Shown piece after piece: positions 1 through 9,245 of a stretch of 64,000 nucleotides of DNA. The stretch is from Candidatus Merdisoma merdipullorum (GTDB lineage Bacteria > Bacillota > Clostridia > Lachnospirales > Lachnospiraceae). The position numbers and the translations under genes were made by a program. Numbering within the stretch: the stretch's first letter is position 1; every line of letters starts with the position of its first letter. Location: contig DVLE01000036.1 in NCBI GenBank assembly GCA_018715645.1, forward strand, positions 1 through 64,000. The letters run 5' to 3'. Below the pieces are notes generated by a model. That model worked only from the letters and a program-made list of their open reading frames with translations, was not told where the DNA came from and made no database searches.

Positions 1-21
1 TATTACGATAAACTGACCTGA
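1..21 (+). CDS. Possible 3' end of an upstream gene (partial)
   Basis: Frame 1 reads YYDKLT followed by TGA at the left edge, 27 bases before spoVG. No promoter is visible in the short gap, so spoVG may be co-transcribed with an upstream gene. Seven codons are too few to identify it. Confidence 0.25.
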   Translation, partial: YYDKLT

Positions 22-48
22 AAAGGCAGAAAAAAGGGGGCAAGAAGT

Positions 49-324
49 ATGCATATTACAGATGTACGCGTACGGAAGGTATCAAAAGAAGGTAAAATGA
101 AAGCCGTCGTATCCATCACCATTGACGATGAATTTGTTGTTCATGACATCAAAGTGATCGAAGGCGAGAAAGGGCTGTTTATCGCAATGCCCAGCAGAAA
201 AGCTTCTGACGGAGAATACCGGGATATTGCACATCCGATTAATTCCGGTACCCGTGATCACATCCAGTCAATCATTCTGGATAAGTATGAAGCAGCTTTG
301 CTGGAATCGGAAGAAGAGGCTTAA
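49..324 (+). CDS. spoVG: Septation/sporulation regulator SpoVG
   Basis: Encodes 91 residues, the usual length of SpoVG, a small site-specific DNA-binding protein known in Bacillus and Staphylococcus to affect septum formation, sporulation and surface genes. The N-terminus [11 protein letters not shown], the central FIAMPSRK and the stretch [15 protein letters not shown] are hallmark family sequences. The AAGGGGG site at 34-40 lies 8 nt before the ATG and fixes the start. It is followed by a GC-rich hairpin and then a promoter for pth, so it probably ends its own transcript. The identification is secure; which genes it controls here cannot be seen. Confidence 0.96.
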   Translation: MHITDVRVRKVSKEGKMKAVVSITIDDEFVVHDIKVIEGEKGLFIAMPSRKASDGEYRDIAHPINSGTRDHIQSIILDKYEAALLESEEEA

Positions 325-361
325 GCTTTTAGGGGTAAAATAAATAAGTATTGGGGTTAGG

Positions 362-381
362 CGCCGTCCGGGGGGACGGCG
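362..381 (+). terminator. Hairpin after spoVG, probable terminator
   Basis: CGCCGTCC and GGACGGCG form a perfect 8-bp stem around GGGG, followed by an imperfect T-rich run (tcatttctgtctt). It lies between spoVG and the pth promoter. The weak T-tract keeps confidence moderate. Confidence 0.55.
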
Positions 382-392
382 TCATTTCTGTC

Positions 393-421
393 TTGCAAAA
401 TACGGGAAACTCTTGTAGTAT
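393..421 (+). promoter_or_regulatory. Sigma-A-type promoter upstream of pth
   Basis: TTGCAA (393-398) and TAGTAT (416-421) are separated by exactly 17 nt. Transcription would begin near 428, giving a leader of about 108 nt before pth. The leader contains a hairpin, CCTTCAGTCA (about 441-450) with TGACTGGAGG (about 468-477). Confidence 0.6.
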
Positions 422-535
422 AAATGAAAGGAACATAAGACCTTCAGTCACATACCCCCTGGTCTGCTGACTGGAGGCTAAAGCTGTGCGCTCCTGTGAA
501 CTGAGGGCGTACATTTTACAGAAAAGGAGACTGAC

Positions 536-1159
536 ATGTACTTGATAGCGGGGCTGGGAAATCCCACAAAGCAGTATGAACATACACGCCATAATGTTGG
601 CTTTGACATGATCTCATATCTGGCGGATCAGTATCATATAAGTATGAATACAAAGAAGTTTCAGGGGATCTGCGGGAGTGGATATATAGAGGGACAGAAG
701 GTGCTTCTTCTGATGCCGCAGACTTATATGAATCTGAGCGGAAGGAGCGTCGGCGAGGCGGCCGCTTTCTATAAGCTTGATCCGGCTTCGGAGGTTATTA
801 TTATTTATGATGACATTGCTCTGGAACCAGGAAATATCCGTGTAAGGAAAAGGGGAAGCGCCGGAGGGCATAATGGAATCAAAGACATTATTGCCTGTCT
901 GGGTACCCAGGAATTTCAGCGTATCCGTATAGGCGTCGGGGAGAAGCCTAAGGATTATGATCTTGCTGCCTACGTGCTGGGGCGTTTCCTGGAGGAGGAC
1001 AGAAAGAAGATCAGGGAGGCGTTCGTCCATGCGTCGGACGCCGTGAGTCTAATGGTAAGAGGCGAGACGGACGAGGCCATGAACCTGTACAACAGAAAGC
1101 AGAAACAGGCGGACGAGTCCGTGAGAACTCATGAGAAAGAACAGAAGCAGGCGGAATGA
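536..1159 (+). CDS. pth: Peptidyl-tRNA hydrolase
   Basis: Pth cleaves peptidyl-tRNA released by drop-off so that tRNA and peptide are recycled in the cytoplasm. The protein opens with YLIAGLGNP, then HTRHNVGF carrying the catalytic His, TYMNLSG with the conserved Asn, and IYDDIALEPG and GSAGGHNGIKDI around the tRNA-binding cleft. At 207 residues it is slightly longer than the typical 185-195 because of a charged, Gln/Lys/Glu-rich C-terminal tail. AAAAGGAGA lies just upstream of the ATG. The pth-mfd order is common in Firmicutes, and only four bases separate its stop from the preferred mfd start. Confidence 0.96.
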   Translation: MYLIAGLGNPTKQYEHTRHNVGFDMISYLADQYHISMNTKKFQGICGSGYIEGQKVLLLMPQTYMNLSGRSVGEAAAFYKLDPASEVIIIYDDIALEPGNIRVRKRGSAGGHNGIKDIIACLGTQEFQRIRIGVGEKPKDYDLAAYVLGRFLEEDRKKIREAFVHASDAVSLMVRGETDEAMNLYNRKQKQADESVRTHEKEQKQAE

Positions 1160-1163
1160 TTGT

Positions 1164-4100
1164 ATGAGAGCTTTTCTGGAACCGTTTCAACAACTGGGGA
1201 TTTATGAGGAGATCGCAGGCAGACTGAAAAAGAACCGGGGCGTTCTCCTGGTATCGGGCTGCGTGGACTCCCAGAAGGTTCATGCGGCGAGCAGTCTGTG
1301 GCAGGGATTTTCCCACAGAGTGATTTTAACCTACAGCGAACAGAAGGCAAAGGAAATCTATGAGGACTGCCGGTATTTTGACCGGGAGACCGTGCTGTAT
1401 CAGGCGAAGGATTTCCTCTTTTTTCATGCGGATATTCAGGGAAATCTGCTGGTGCAGCAGAGAGTGCGGGCGCTTCAGGCCCTTCTCACAAAAAAGGAGG
1501 TCACCATCGTCACGACCTTCGACGGCCTGATGGATCGTCTGCGTCCGCTGGAGCGCGTAAGGGAGGAAATCCTGACGATTGGCCAGGACAGCATTGTGGA
1601 GATAGAAGCCCTCTCAAAAAGGCTTGTACGCCTGGGCTATGAGAGGACGGGACAGGTGGAGGCTCCGGGACAGTTCGCGGTCCGGGGCGGCATCGTGGAC
1701 ATTTATGCGCTGACAGAGGACGCTCCCTGGCGTATCGAGTTCTGGGACGACGAGGTGGATTCTATCCGCAGCTTCGATGTAGAGAGCCAGCGTTCCATGG
1801 AAAATGTAAGCGAGATCGTGATCTATCCGGCGGCGGAGCCTGTGCCGGGAGAGAAGGAGAAGGCGGTCAGCTTTCTTGACTATTTCGATACGGAGCAGAC
1901 GGTATTTTTCCTCGACGAACCTGCCAGACTGCTGGAAAAGGGGCGGACTGTGGAAAAAGAATTCCGTGAGAGCATGGCGAACCGGGCGGAGCGCGGAGAG
2001 GCGCTTCCGGAGGAGGCGAGGCTCTTGTACGGAACCGAGGAGATCACAGCCCGTCTGAACCGGAAGAACTGCGTGGCCCTGAGCCTCATGGAGCAGAAGG
2101 CGGCCGAGTGGGAGATTCGGGAAAGATACCAGGTGGAGGCACGTTCCATCAATCCTTACAACAGCAGCTTTGAGACGCTGGTGAAGGATCTGAAGCGATG
2201 GAAGCGGGAAAAATATGCGGTGATTCTCATGTGCGCCTCCGGCACCAGGGCAAAGCGGCTGGCAGCCGATCTGCAGGAACAGGAGCTGAACAGCTTCTAC
2301 TGCGAGGATCCGGAGCGTGTCGTGCAGCCGTCGGAGATTATGGTGGTGCATGGGAGCCTGCACAGGGGATATGAATATCCGCTGATCCGCTTTGCTGTCC
2401 TTTCAGAGACGGATATTTTTGGTCGGGAGAAGAAAAAGCGGAAAAAACAGAAGGTCTACGAGGGACAGAAGATCCAGAGCTTTTCGGAGCTGAAGCCCGG
2501 CGATTATGTGGTTCATGAGAACCACGGCCTGGGAATCTACCGCGGTATCGAAAAGGTAGAGGTAGACAAGGTCATGAAGGATTACATCAAGATCGAGTAC
2601 GCCAAAGGAGGCAATCTCTATATTCTGGCGACGCAGCTTGAGATGATCCAGAAATACGCCGGTTCCGACGCCAAAAAGCCGAAGCTCAACAGGCTTGGCG
2701 GCAGCGAATGGACGAGAACCAAGTCCAGGGTGCGGGGAGCCGTTCAGGAGGTGGCGAAGGATCTGGTGGAGCTGTACGCGGCGCGCCAGCAGAAGGCGGG
2801 CTATGTGTATGGACCGGATACGGTCTGGCAGACGGAGTTCGAGGAGCTGTTCCCCTTTGAGGAGACGGAAGATCAGCAGCTTGCCATAGAAGCGACAAAA
2901 AAAGACATGGAAAGCACAAAGATCATGGACCGCCTTATCTGCGGGGACGTGGGCTACGGCAAGACGGAGATCGCGATCCGGGCCGCGTTCAAGGCCGTTC
3001 AGGAAAACAAACAGGTGGTCTATCTGGTTCCTACGACCATCCTGGCTCAGCAGCATTACAATACCTTTGTGCAGCGTATGAAGGATTTCCCGGTACGCAT
3101 CGATCTGCTTTCCCGCTTCCGCACTCCTGCGGAGCAGAAAAAGACCATAGCCGATCTGAAAAAGGGCTTTGTGGATATTGTGATCGGGACGCACAGGGTG
3201 CTTTCCTCGGATGTGGAGTTCAAAGATCTGGGTCTTCTGATCATTGACGAGGAGCAGCGTTTCGGCGTGGCACATAAGGAAAAGATCAAAAAGCTCAAGG
3301 AGAACGTGGATGTGCTGACGCTGACGGCGACGCCGATTCCCCGTACCCTCCATATGAGCCTGATCGGGATCCGGGATATGAGCGTCCTGGAGGAAGCGCC
3401 CCAGGACCGCCTTCCGATACAGACCTACGTGATGGAGTATGACAGCGAGATGGTGAGAGCCGCCATCAGCCGGGAGCTTGGACGCGGCGGCCAGGTCTAT
3501 TATGTCTATAACCGGGTGAATAATATCGCAGAGGTGACGGCGCAGATCGCTGCCCTGGTCCCTGAGGCCAATGTGGCCTTCGCGCATGGACAGATGAAAG
3601 AACACGAGCTGGAGAAGATCATGTTTGATTTCATTGCCGGGGACATCGACGTGCTGGTGTCTACGACGATCATTGAGACGGGACTGGACATCTCCAATGT
3701 CAACACCATGATTATCCACGACGCGGATAATATGGGACTGTCTCAGCTATACCAGCTCCGGGGACGCGTAGGGCGTTCCAGCCGGACCGCGTATGCCTTT
3801 CTGATGTACCGCAAAGACAAGATGCTCAAAGAGGTAGCCGAGAAAAGGCTGGGCGCTATCCGGGAGTTTACGGAGCTTGGCAGCGGCTTCAAGATCGCCA
3901 TGCGGGATCTGGAGATCCGGGGAGCGGGCAATCTGCTGGGCGAGCAGCAGCACGGCCATATGCAGGCCGTGGGCTATGATCTCTACTGCAAGATGCTGAA
4001 CGAAGCCGTGAAAAAGGAAAAAGGAACGGCTGCGGAGGAAGAAGAATTTCAGACCGTGGTGGACATGGAACTGGATGCCTTTATTCCTGATACCTATATA

Positions 4101-4511
4101 CGGAGCGAGAGCCAGAAGCTGGATATTTACAAACGAATCGCCGGGATCGAGTCTGCGGAGGAGTGCGAGGATATGCAGGATGAGCTTCTCGACAGGTTCG
4201 GCGATCTGCCAAAGCCTGTGCAGAATCTGCTGGCGGTAGCGGATCTGAAAATCAAGGCGCATCATGTCTATGTAAAGGAGATTGTGGAGCGGCCGGAGGA
4301 GATTCGCATGACGCTCTATGAGAAGGCAAGGCTGAATCCGGCGGCCTTTCCGGAATTTATCTCTGGTTTTGGCGGAAAAATGAAATTTGCGACCGGGGAG
4401 AAGCCTGCGCTCTATTACCGCAGGCAGAGGAACAGCCGCGGGGAAGAAACGGATACCATGAAGCTTCTGGGAGAAATCCTGGAAAGGATGCGGGTTTTGC
4501 TGGAGGGATAA
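1164..4511 (+). CDS. mfd: Transcription-repair coupling factor Mfd
   Basis: Mfd is a DNA translocase that removes RNA polymerase stalled at lesions and recruits UvrA. The product is about 1,115 residues, the family norm. The UvrB-like N-terminal region is followed by the RNA-polymerase-interacting domain ([15 protein letters not shown]), the helicase core with Walker [13 protein letters not shown] near residue 593, the DEEQ box ([10 protein letters not shown]) near 693, motif TATPIPRTL, and the [11 protein letters not shown] and QLRGRVGRS motifs. The frame is open to an ATG at 1131 inside pth, but [10 protein letters not shown] at 1164 starts the conserved protein. It is translationally close to the lipoprotein gene downstream, with a 3-nt gap. 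Confidence 0.95.
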   Translation: MRAFLEPFQQLGIYEEIAGRLKKNRGVLLVSGCVDSQKVHAASSLWQGFSHRVILTYSEQKAKEIYEDCRYFDRETVLYQAKDFLFFHADIQGNLLVQQRVRALQALLTKKEVTIVTTFDGLMDRLRPLERVREEILTIGQDSIVEIEALSKRLVRLGYERTGQVEAPGQFAVRGGIVDIYALTEDAPWRIEFWDDEVDSIRSFDVESQRSMENVSEIVIYPAAEPVPGEKEKAVSFLDYFDTEQTVFFLDEPARLLEKGRTVEKEFRESMANRAERGEALPEEARLLYGTEEITARLNRKNCVALSLMEQKAAEWEIRERYQVEARSINPYNSSFETLVKDLKRWKREKYAVILMCASGTRAKRLAADLQEQELNSFYCEDPERVVQPSEIMVVHGSLHRGYEYPLIRFAVLSETDIFGREKKKRKKQKVYEGQKIQSFSELKPGDYVVHENHGLGIYRGIEKVEVDKVMKDYIKIEYAKGGNLYILATQLEMIQKYAGSDAKKPKLNRLGGSEWTRTKSRVRGAVQEVAKDLVELYAARQQKAGYVYGPDTVWQTEFEELFPFEETEDQQLAIEATKKDMESTKIMDRLICGDVGYGKTEIAIRAAFKAVQENKQVVYLVPTTILAQQHYNTFVQRMKDFPVRIDLLSRFRTPAEQKKTIADLKKGFVDIVIGTHRVLSSDVEFKDLGLLIIDEEQRFGVAHKEKIKKLKENVDVLTLTATPIPRTLHMSLIGIRDMSVLEEAPQDRLPIQTYVMEYDSEMVRAAISRELGRGGQVYYVYNRVNNIAEVTAQIAALVPEANVAFAHGQMKEHELEKIMFDFIAGDIDVLVSTTIIETGLDISNVNTMIIHDADNMGLSQLYQLRGRVGRSSRTAYAFLMYRKDKMLKEVAEKRLGAIREFTELGSGFKIAMRDLEIRGAGNLLGEQQHGHMQAVGYDLYCKMLNEAVKKEKGTAAEEEEFQTVVDMELDAFIPDTYIRSESQKLDIYKRIAGIESAEECEDMQDELLDRFGDLPKPVQNLLAVADLKIKAHHVYVKEIVERPEEIRMTLYEKARLNPAAFPEFISGFGGKMKFATGEKPALYYRRQRNSRGEETDTMKLLGEILERMRVLLEG

Positions 4512-4514
4512 GGG

Positions 4515-5615
4515 ATGAAAGAGAAGGACAAAAGAACGGATGCGGCGAGACGTACACTGCTGGTGAGCGCCGTCCTGCTCTGCGCGGCCATACTGGCGGG
4601 GCTTCTGCTGTCGGGCTGCGCGGGGTCGCAGGCAGAAAACGAAGGGGCAGGAACACAGACGGAGGGCGGCGCGGGGGCTGCTCAGGAGGAGAGAACTCCG
4701 GTGGCGTATCTTGGCGGGAATCCGCTCTATCTCGACGAGGCGGTGTTTTATACAAGAATGCTCCAGGAGCAGTGGGAATACGCCTACTATGAAAGCTTCG
4801 GAGAAGAAATGTGGCAGCAGGAGGCCACGGAGGACGGGCAGACCTTTGCGGACGCCCTGAAAAGCAATGTGCTGGAGCTTCTGACGGAGATCGAACTGCT
4901 CTGCAGCCATGCGGAGGAGTACGGGGCGGAGCTCACAGAGGGAGAAAAAGCGGAGATCGCCGGACGGGCGGGAAATTTTATGGCAAGCAACACGCCGGAG
5001 GTTCTGGAGGCGGCGGGGGCGACGGCCGAAAGCGTGAAGCTCTACCTGACGCGCAATGAGCTGGCCGCCCGGACGGCGCAGCAGATCAAGGATACTTACG
5101 AGCCTGTGATTGACGAGGAGGCGGCGAAGGTAGGGAAGCTGACCTACTGTCTGTTTTCCTCCATGGGAACTTATGACGAGGAAGGCAATCATACGCCGTT
5201 TACAGAGGAGGAGCTCTCCAGAATACGGCAGGATGCGGAAGACTTCGCGGTCAGAGCGCAGGAGCTTGGGGACATTTCCGCTGCGGGCGAAGAGATTTCT
5301 CATACGCTGATAGACGTCTATTTCAATGACAGCACAAACGGAGGAGCCCATGAAAAAGTGGCGGAGGCTGCCCGCGCCCTGCCTGTAGGACAGGTGTCAG
5401 AGGTGATCGAGACGGAGGACGGCTGGTACGTTGTACAGCATATCTCCGATTATGATGAGAGCGCCACTCAGGAGAACCTGGAGGCAATGGAAGAACAGGC
5501 CAGAGAGGAATACCTTCTTGAACTTGAAGCGCAGTGGGAGCAGGAGGGGCCGCTGGAAGTGGATACCGAGGTCTGGGACACGGTGGTTGTAGATAAAATG
5601 CTGACGGCGCCGTGA
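4515..5615 (+). CDS. PrsA/SurA-like foldase lipoprotein (peptidyl-prolyl isomerase family)
   Basis: The N-terminus has a charged segment, a hydrophobic helix and a lipobox ending LLSGC, so the mature protein should be lipid-anchored on the outer face of the membrane. The body has a SurA/PrsA-type helical region, then a C-terminal stretch (GGAHEKVAEAARALPVGQ and DGWYVVQ) that matches the end of a parvulin rotamase domain. The first part of that domain is poorly conserved, so activity may be chaperone-like rather than catalytic. GGAGGG at 4502-4507 precedes the ATG, and the gene starts 3 nt after mfd. The next gene is a second member of the same type. Confidence 0.75.
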   Translation: MKEKDKRTDAARRTLLVSAVLLCAAILAGLLLSGCAGSQAENEGAGTQTEGGAGAAQEERTPVAYLGGNPLYLDEAVFYTRMLQEQWEYAYYESFGEEMWQQEATEDGQTFADALKSNVLELLTEIELLCSHAEEYGAELTEGEKAEIAGRAGNFMASNTPEVLEAAGATAESVKLYLTRNELAARTAQQIKDTYEPVIDEEAAKVGKLTYCLFSSMGTYDEEGNHTPFTEEELSRIRQDAEDFAVRAQELGDISAAGEEISHTLIDVYFNDSTNGGAHEKVAEAARALPVGQVSEVIETEDGWYVVQHISDYDESATQENLEAMEEQAREEYLLELEAQWEQEGPLEVDTEVWDTVVVDKMLTAP

Positions 5616-5654
5616 CAAAAAATGTGAAAAGTTTATGGCCGGGGAAAGAAAGCC

Positions 5655-5683
5655 TTGCCCGGTGAAGGAAAAGCGTCTATAAT
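5655..5683 (+). promoter_or_regulatory. Promoter for the second foldase lipoprotein gene
   Basis: TTGCCC (5655-5660) and a perfect TATAAT (5678-5683) with 17-nt spacing lie in the 151-nt gap, so the second lipoprotein gene can be transcribed on its own. Confidence 0.65.
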
Positions 5684-5766
5684 AGACAAGAGCGTCGGTT
5701 GGCAAGAGCGTAAAGGCCGTGACAGCCGGAGCTGAATGTTTTACGGATAAGGAAGGATTTACAGAG

Positions 5767-6816
5767 ATGATGAAAAGAAATTTGGCGGTCTTTGCTTCGG
5801 CGCTGATGCTGGCGGCTGCGGTGAGCGGCTGCGGAAAAAGCGTAACGCTGGACGGGACCGAGACGGCGGCGACGCTGGATGATACGACGAATATGACGCT
5901 GGGAGAGTTTAATCTGATGCTCCGCTACCAGGAGGCTGAGATGGAGACTTATTATGCGGCGATGCTTGGAACCTCAAATGTATATGCGCAGGATCTGTCC
6001 GGTACGGGTACCATCTACGGAGAAACGGCTAAGGAAACCCTGCTTGCGGATTTTGAGGAGCTGTACGTGCTGGAAGCGGAGGCTCCAAACTATGGCGTGG
6101 AGCTGACAGACGAGGAAAAGACGGCTATCACGGAGGCGGCGGCGCAGTTCGCCGAGGACAATTCAGAGGAAGTAAGAAACGTACTGGGCGCGGATCAGGC
6201 GACGGTGGAAAGAGTTCTGACGCTTCTGACGATTCAGGACAAGATGTATGACGCGCTGACAGCCGATGTGGATACGGAGGTGTCCGACGAGGAAGCGGCA
6301 CAGAAAAGGATTGCCTATGTCTATATGTCCGCAGCGGGAACAGAGACCGACGAAGACGGCAATGTCATTGATCTGACAGACGAGGAGAAAGAAGCGATTA
6401 AGGCGGAGCTCCAGGCGATTCTTGATTCCGCCGCGGAAAGCGGAGATCTGAGCGCCGCTGTGGAAGAAGCGAACGAAAGCCGCGAGGAGGACGATCAGCT
6501 CACAGTCAGCGAGATTACCTATGGCGCGGACAGCACAGTTCCCGTAGAGGAAGTACGTGCGGCCGCCGATGAGCTGGAGGGCGGTGAGGTGTCCTCCATT
6601 GTGGAAATGGAGACAGGATATTATGGAATCCAGATGATCAGCACCTTTGATGAGGAGGCGACGCAGGAGGAGAAGGATTCCATTGTTCAGGAGCGCCGGG
6701 ACGCTTTGTATGAAGAACAGTGTACAGCGCTGACAGAGAATCATACGTTTACGGCGGTCGACAGCGCCCTTGATAAGCTGACCTTTGAAAGACCGTACAC
6801 ACTGACCACGGAATAA
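5767..6816 (+). CDS. PrsA/SurA-like foldase lipoprotein
   Basis: A second predicted extracytoplasmic folding factor, about 349 residues. The signal sequence begins MMKRNLAVFAS and ends with lipobox AVSGC. A helical SurA/trigger-factor-like region follows (KETLLADFEELYVLEAEA, then an Ala/Glu-rich segment), with a parvulin-like C-terminal part ending EVSSIVEMETGYYGIQMI. The mature protein is very acidic. The start at 5767 rather than 5719 is chosen because GGAAGG at 5751-5756 is correctly spaced and the signal peptide begins there. It resembles the upstream lipoprotein in plan but is only loosely similar in sequence. A parvulin catalytic set is not obvious. Confidence 0.75.
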   Translation: MMKRNLAVFASALMLAAAVSGCGKSVTLDGTETAATLDDTTNMTLGEFNLMLRYQEAEMETYYAAMLGTSNVYAQDLSGTGTIYGETAKETLLADFEELYVLEAEAPNYGVELTDEEKTAITEAAAQFAEDNSEEVRNVLGADQATVERVLTLLTIQDKMYDALTADVDTEVSDEEAAQKRIAYVYMSAAGTETDEDGNVIDLTDEEKEAIKAELQAILDSAAESGDLSAAVEEANESREEDDQLTVSEITYGADSTVPVEEVRAAADELEGGEVSSIVEMETGYYGIQMISTFDEEATQEEKDSIVQERRDALYEEQCTALTENHTFTAVDSALDKLTFERPYTLTTE

Positions 6817-6884
6817 AGATTATGCCACTGTAAATGCTGCTGTGAAGGAAGTAAACAGTAATAGAGCAGCGCCAAAAAATCAAG

Positions 6885-6913
6885 TTGCTTTTTGCCAATA
6901 GCTGTGCTATTGT
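6885..6913 (+). promoter_or_regulatory. Promoter of the cobalamin-riboswitch operon
   Basis: TTGCTT (6885-6890) and TATTGT (6908-6913) are spaced by 17 nt. The predicted start near 6920 coincides with the first conserved bases of the riboswitch, which supports both calls. Confidence 0.6.
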
Positions 6914-6918
6914 AGTCT

Positions 6919-7083
6919 TGCAGGTGTCGGATATGCTTTTGCATATCCGGTGAAAAGGGAAACAGGTGAAAGTCCTGTACGAACTCGTCACTGTAAGCGG
7001 GGAGTGCGGTGCCATTTACGCCACTGAGAGATTGGGAAGGCGGCACGGCATGAGGAGCCGTAAGTCAGGAGACCTGCCTGCAG
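6919..7083 (+). promoter_or_regulatory. Cobalamin (AdoCbl-type) riboswitch aptamer
   Basis: Conserved blocks appear in order: the 5' P1/P2 strand gcaggtgtc, GGTGAAAAGGGAA followed by CAGGTGAAAGTCCTG (P4-P6 core), GTCACTGTAAGCGG, CCACTGAGA, TTGGGAAGGC, and the B12 box GAGGAGCCGTAAGTCAGGA ending GACCTGCC. The expression platform runs to the terminator at 7216-7254. It includes a second long stem, GGATAGTCGTTG (7135-7146) against CAACGA (7176-7181) and CTATCC (7187-7192). Cobalamin binding is expected to reduce expression of the chelatase/importer operon that follows. Confidence 0.95.
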
Positions 7084-7215
7084 AAGCAGCGGGAAAGATC
7101 CCGGACCACGAGTAACTGGTCGCAGCTTGATGTAGGATAGTCGTTGGCGCGCGCACCCTGACTGGGTAAAATTTACAACGAAATATCTATCCAGGAAGTA
7201 AAAACGTCATTATTG

Positions 7216-7254
7216 CGTCCTCTTACCGAAGCCATCGGGAGAGGGCGTTTTTTT
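7216..7254 (+). terminator. Intrinsic terminator of the riboswitch expression platform
   Basis: CGTCCTC (7216-7222) pairs with GAGGGCG (7241-7247), with an inner CCGA/TCGG stem, followed directly by seven T residues. It sits 135 nt before the first ORF, the standard off-switch position for transcriptional riboswitch control. Confidence 0.85.
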
Positions 7255-7388
7255 GCGCGGCGGCGGAAAGGCGGAAGACTTTCCGGCGCTGCGGCAAAAA
7301 ACCGCTCCCGAAGGAAAGTACAGGCACGCGGGCCTGAAACGAAGGAAACCGCGGCGACAATCTCGAAAAGAGAAGAAGGAGGAACAAC

Positions 7389-8633
7389 ATGAGAAAGAAA
7401 CTGTTAACCGTATTGCTTGGCGCAGCCATGATCGCGTCTCTTTTGACGGGCTGCGGCAGCCAGACAGAGGAGACCACAGAGCCGGCAGCCGTGGAGGAGA
7501 CGGCGGAAGAAGCTGAGAAGACAGAGACAGAGGAGACCGTAGAGGAGACAGAGGCAGATCCCGACCAGGCGGCGGCTGATGAGGTGGCGGCGCTGATAGA
7601 CGCTATCTACGTACAGCAGAGAACTGACGAGACGGACGCCCAGTGCGCGGCTGCGAAGGAAGCATGGGATGCTCTGACGGACGCCCAGAAAGAGCTGGTC
7701 GAAGGAGAAAATGCGGATCCGGATTATTTTGGCCGGGATACCGGCGACGCGTCCCTGGACGATCCGCGCAATCAGGATGAGATCGGAGAAAATGAGCTGC
7801 TGGTTGTGAGCTTTGGAACATCCTTCAATGACAGCCGTGTGGCTGACATCAAGTCGATTGAGGACGCCCTGCAGGAAGCGTATCCGGACTGGTCTGTGAG
7901 AAGGGCGTTTACGGCACAGATTATTATCAATCATGTTCAGGCGCGTGATGGCGAGTACATTGACAATATGGATCAGGCTCTGGAGCGCGCGGTGTCCAAT
8001 GGCGTCAAGAATCTGGTGATTCAGCCCACCCATCTGATGCACGGCGCGGAGTATGACGAGCTGATGGAGGCAGTAGAGACATACCAGGAACAGTTTGAAT
8101 CCGTAGCGATTGCGGAGCCGCTTTTGGGCGAGGTAGGCTCGGATGCTTCTGTAATCAACGAGGACAAGGCTGCGGTTGCAGAGGCTGTGACTGCGGCAGC
8201 GGTAACCGGCGCAGGCTATGAGAGCGCGGCGGCAGCGGCAGAAGATGGGACGGCATTTGTGTTCCTGGGACATGGAACCTCCCACACGGCCAACGTATCC
8301 TACAGCCAGATGCAGACGCAGATGGCGGAGCTGGGTTATGACAACGTATTTATCGGAACCGTTGAGGGCGAGCCGGAGGGAACGGACTGTGAGTCGATCA
8401 TCAGCGCGGCAGCCGAAGCCGGTTACACAAAAGTGGTTCTTCGTCCGCTGATGGTAGTGGCGGGAGACCATGCGAACAATGATATGGCAGGAGAGGATGC
8501 GGATTCCTGGATGAGTATGTTCACAGCCTCCGGCAATTTTGAGAGTGTGAACGCGCAGGTGGAGGGACTTGGAAGAATCGAAGCGATTCAGGACCTCTAT
8601 GTGGCTCATACAGGCGCCGTGATAAATGAGTAG
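7389..8633 (+). CDS. cbiK: Surface lipoprotein with CbiK-type sirohydrochlorin cobaltochelatase domain
   Basis: The signal peptide ends in lipobox LLTGC, followed by an acidic Glu/Thr linker and a short helical module (about residues 55-100, ending KEAWDALTDAQKELV). The CbiK domain begins at ELLVVSFGTSFNDSR (about residue 135). It retains the two His-bearing metal-site motifs, QPTHLMHGAEYD (about 211-222) and FLGHGTSHTA (about 292-301). Cytoplasmic CbiK inserts cobalt into sirohydrochlorin, but here the enzyme is exported and lipid-anchored, as in the periplasmic CbiK(P) of Desulfovibrio. It may therefore handle metal, heme or corrinoid at the cell surface. AAGGAGG precedes the ATG. First gene of the riboswitch operon. 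Confidence 0.88.
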   Translation: MRKKLLTVLLGAAMIASLLTGCGSQTEETTEPAAVEETAEEAEKTETEETVEETEADPDQAAADEVAALIDAIYVQQRTDETDAQCAAAKEAWDALTDAQKELVEGENADPDYFGRDTGDASLDDPRNQDEIGENELLVVSFGTSFNDSRVADIKSIEDALQEAYPDWSVRRAFTAQIIINHVQARDGEYIDNMDQALERAVSNGVKNLVIQPTHLMHGAEYDELMEAVETYQEQFESVAIAEPLLGEVGSDASVINEDKAAVAEAVTAAAVTGAGYESAAAAAEDGTAFVFLGHGTSHTANVSYSQMQTQMAELGYDNVFIGTVEGEPEGTDCESIISAAAEAGYTKVVLRPLMVVAGDHANNDMAGEDADSWMSMFTASGNFESVNAQVEGLGRIEAIQDLYVAHTGAVINE

Positions 8634-8643
8634 GAGAGCTGAA

Positions 8644-9198
8644 ATGAAAAGAAAGATCATTACGGCTCTGTGCGCAGTGATCCTTGGCAGCACGCTGATA
8701 AGCGGCTGCCAGGGCCCAGGCGCCGCACAAAGCCAGACAACAGAGACAGAAGAAACGGCCGAGAGCGAAGAACAGAAGGAAAACGAAGCGCAGGAAGTGC
8801 CGCTGGAAGATGGGGTATACAGTGCGGATTTTGATACGGACAGCAGTATGTTTCATGTGAGCGAGGCCTGTGAAGGCAAGGGAACGCTGACCGTAGAGAA
8901 TGGGGAAATGGTGATTCACATCTCTCTGGCTTCAAAGAATATTTTGAATCTCTATCCGGGACTTGCAGAAGACGCGCAGAAGGAAGGGGCGGAACTTCTT
9001 GAGCCGACGATAGATTCCGTGACTTACAGCGACGGAATCACGGAGGAGGTCTATGGCTTTGACGTGCCTGTTCCGGCGCTGGATGAAGAATTTGATCTGG
9101 CGCTGGTGGGAACGAAGGGGACCTGGTACGATCATAAAGTAAGCGTCTCCAATCCGGAGCCGCTTCCATCCGAACAGGCACAGGAAGCTTCGGAGTAG
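8644..9198 (+). CDS. NEAT-like surface lipoprotein of the cobalamin operon
   Basis: Encodes about 184 residues: a signal peptide with lipobox LISGC, an acidic spacer, and a single beta-rich domain (FHVSEACEGKGTLTV, MVIHISLASKNILNLYPG, VYGFDVPVPALDEEFDLAL, GTKGTWYDHKV). The pattern resembles the heme-binding NEAT/iron-transport-associated fold but lacks a motif I can pin to a ligand. The start at 8644 is set by AGGAG at 8632-8636. The position between an exported CbiK and an ABC importer suggests it binds a tetrapyrrole, corrinoid or metal for delivery. It may be the first half of a once-fused two-domain protein with the next ORF. Confidence 0.6.
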   Translation: MKRKIITALCAVILGSTLISGCQGPGAAQSQTTETEETAESEEQKENEAQEVPLEDGVYSADFDTDSSMFHVSEACEGKGTLTVENGEMVIHISLASKNILNLYPGLAEDAQKEGAELLEPTIDSVTYSDGITEEVYGFDVPVPALDEEFDLALVGTKGTWYDHKVSVSNPEPLPSEQAQEASE

Positions 9199-9245
9199 AG
9201 CGGCAGGATGCCGGAGAGACGATTACAGACTGGAGAAAGCGAATC

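Noticed and set aside
3747-5351. Long minus-strand ORF (534 codons)
   Set aside because: It is antisense to mfd and the foldase gene, has no recognisable domain, is rich in Arg/Leu/His, and is a shadow of high-GC codon usage on the other strand.
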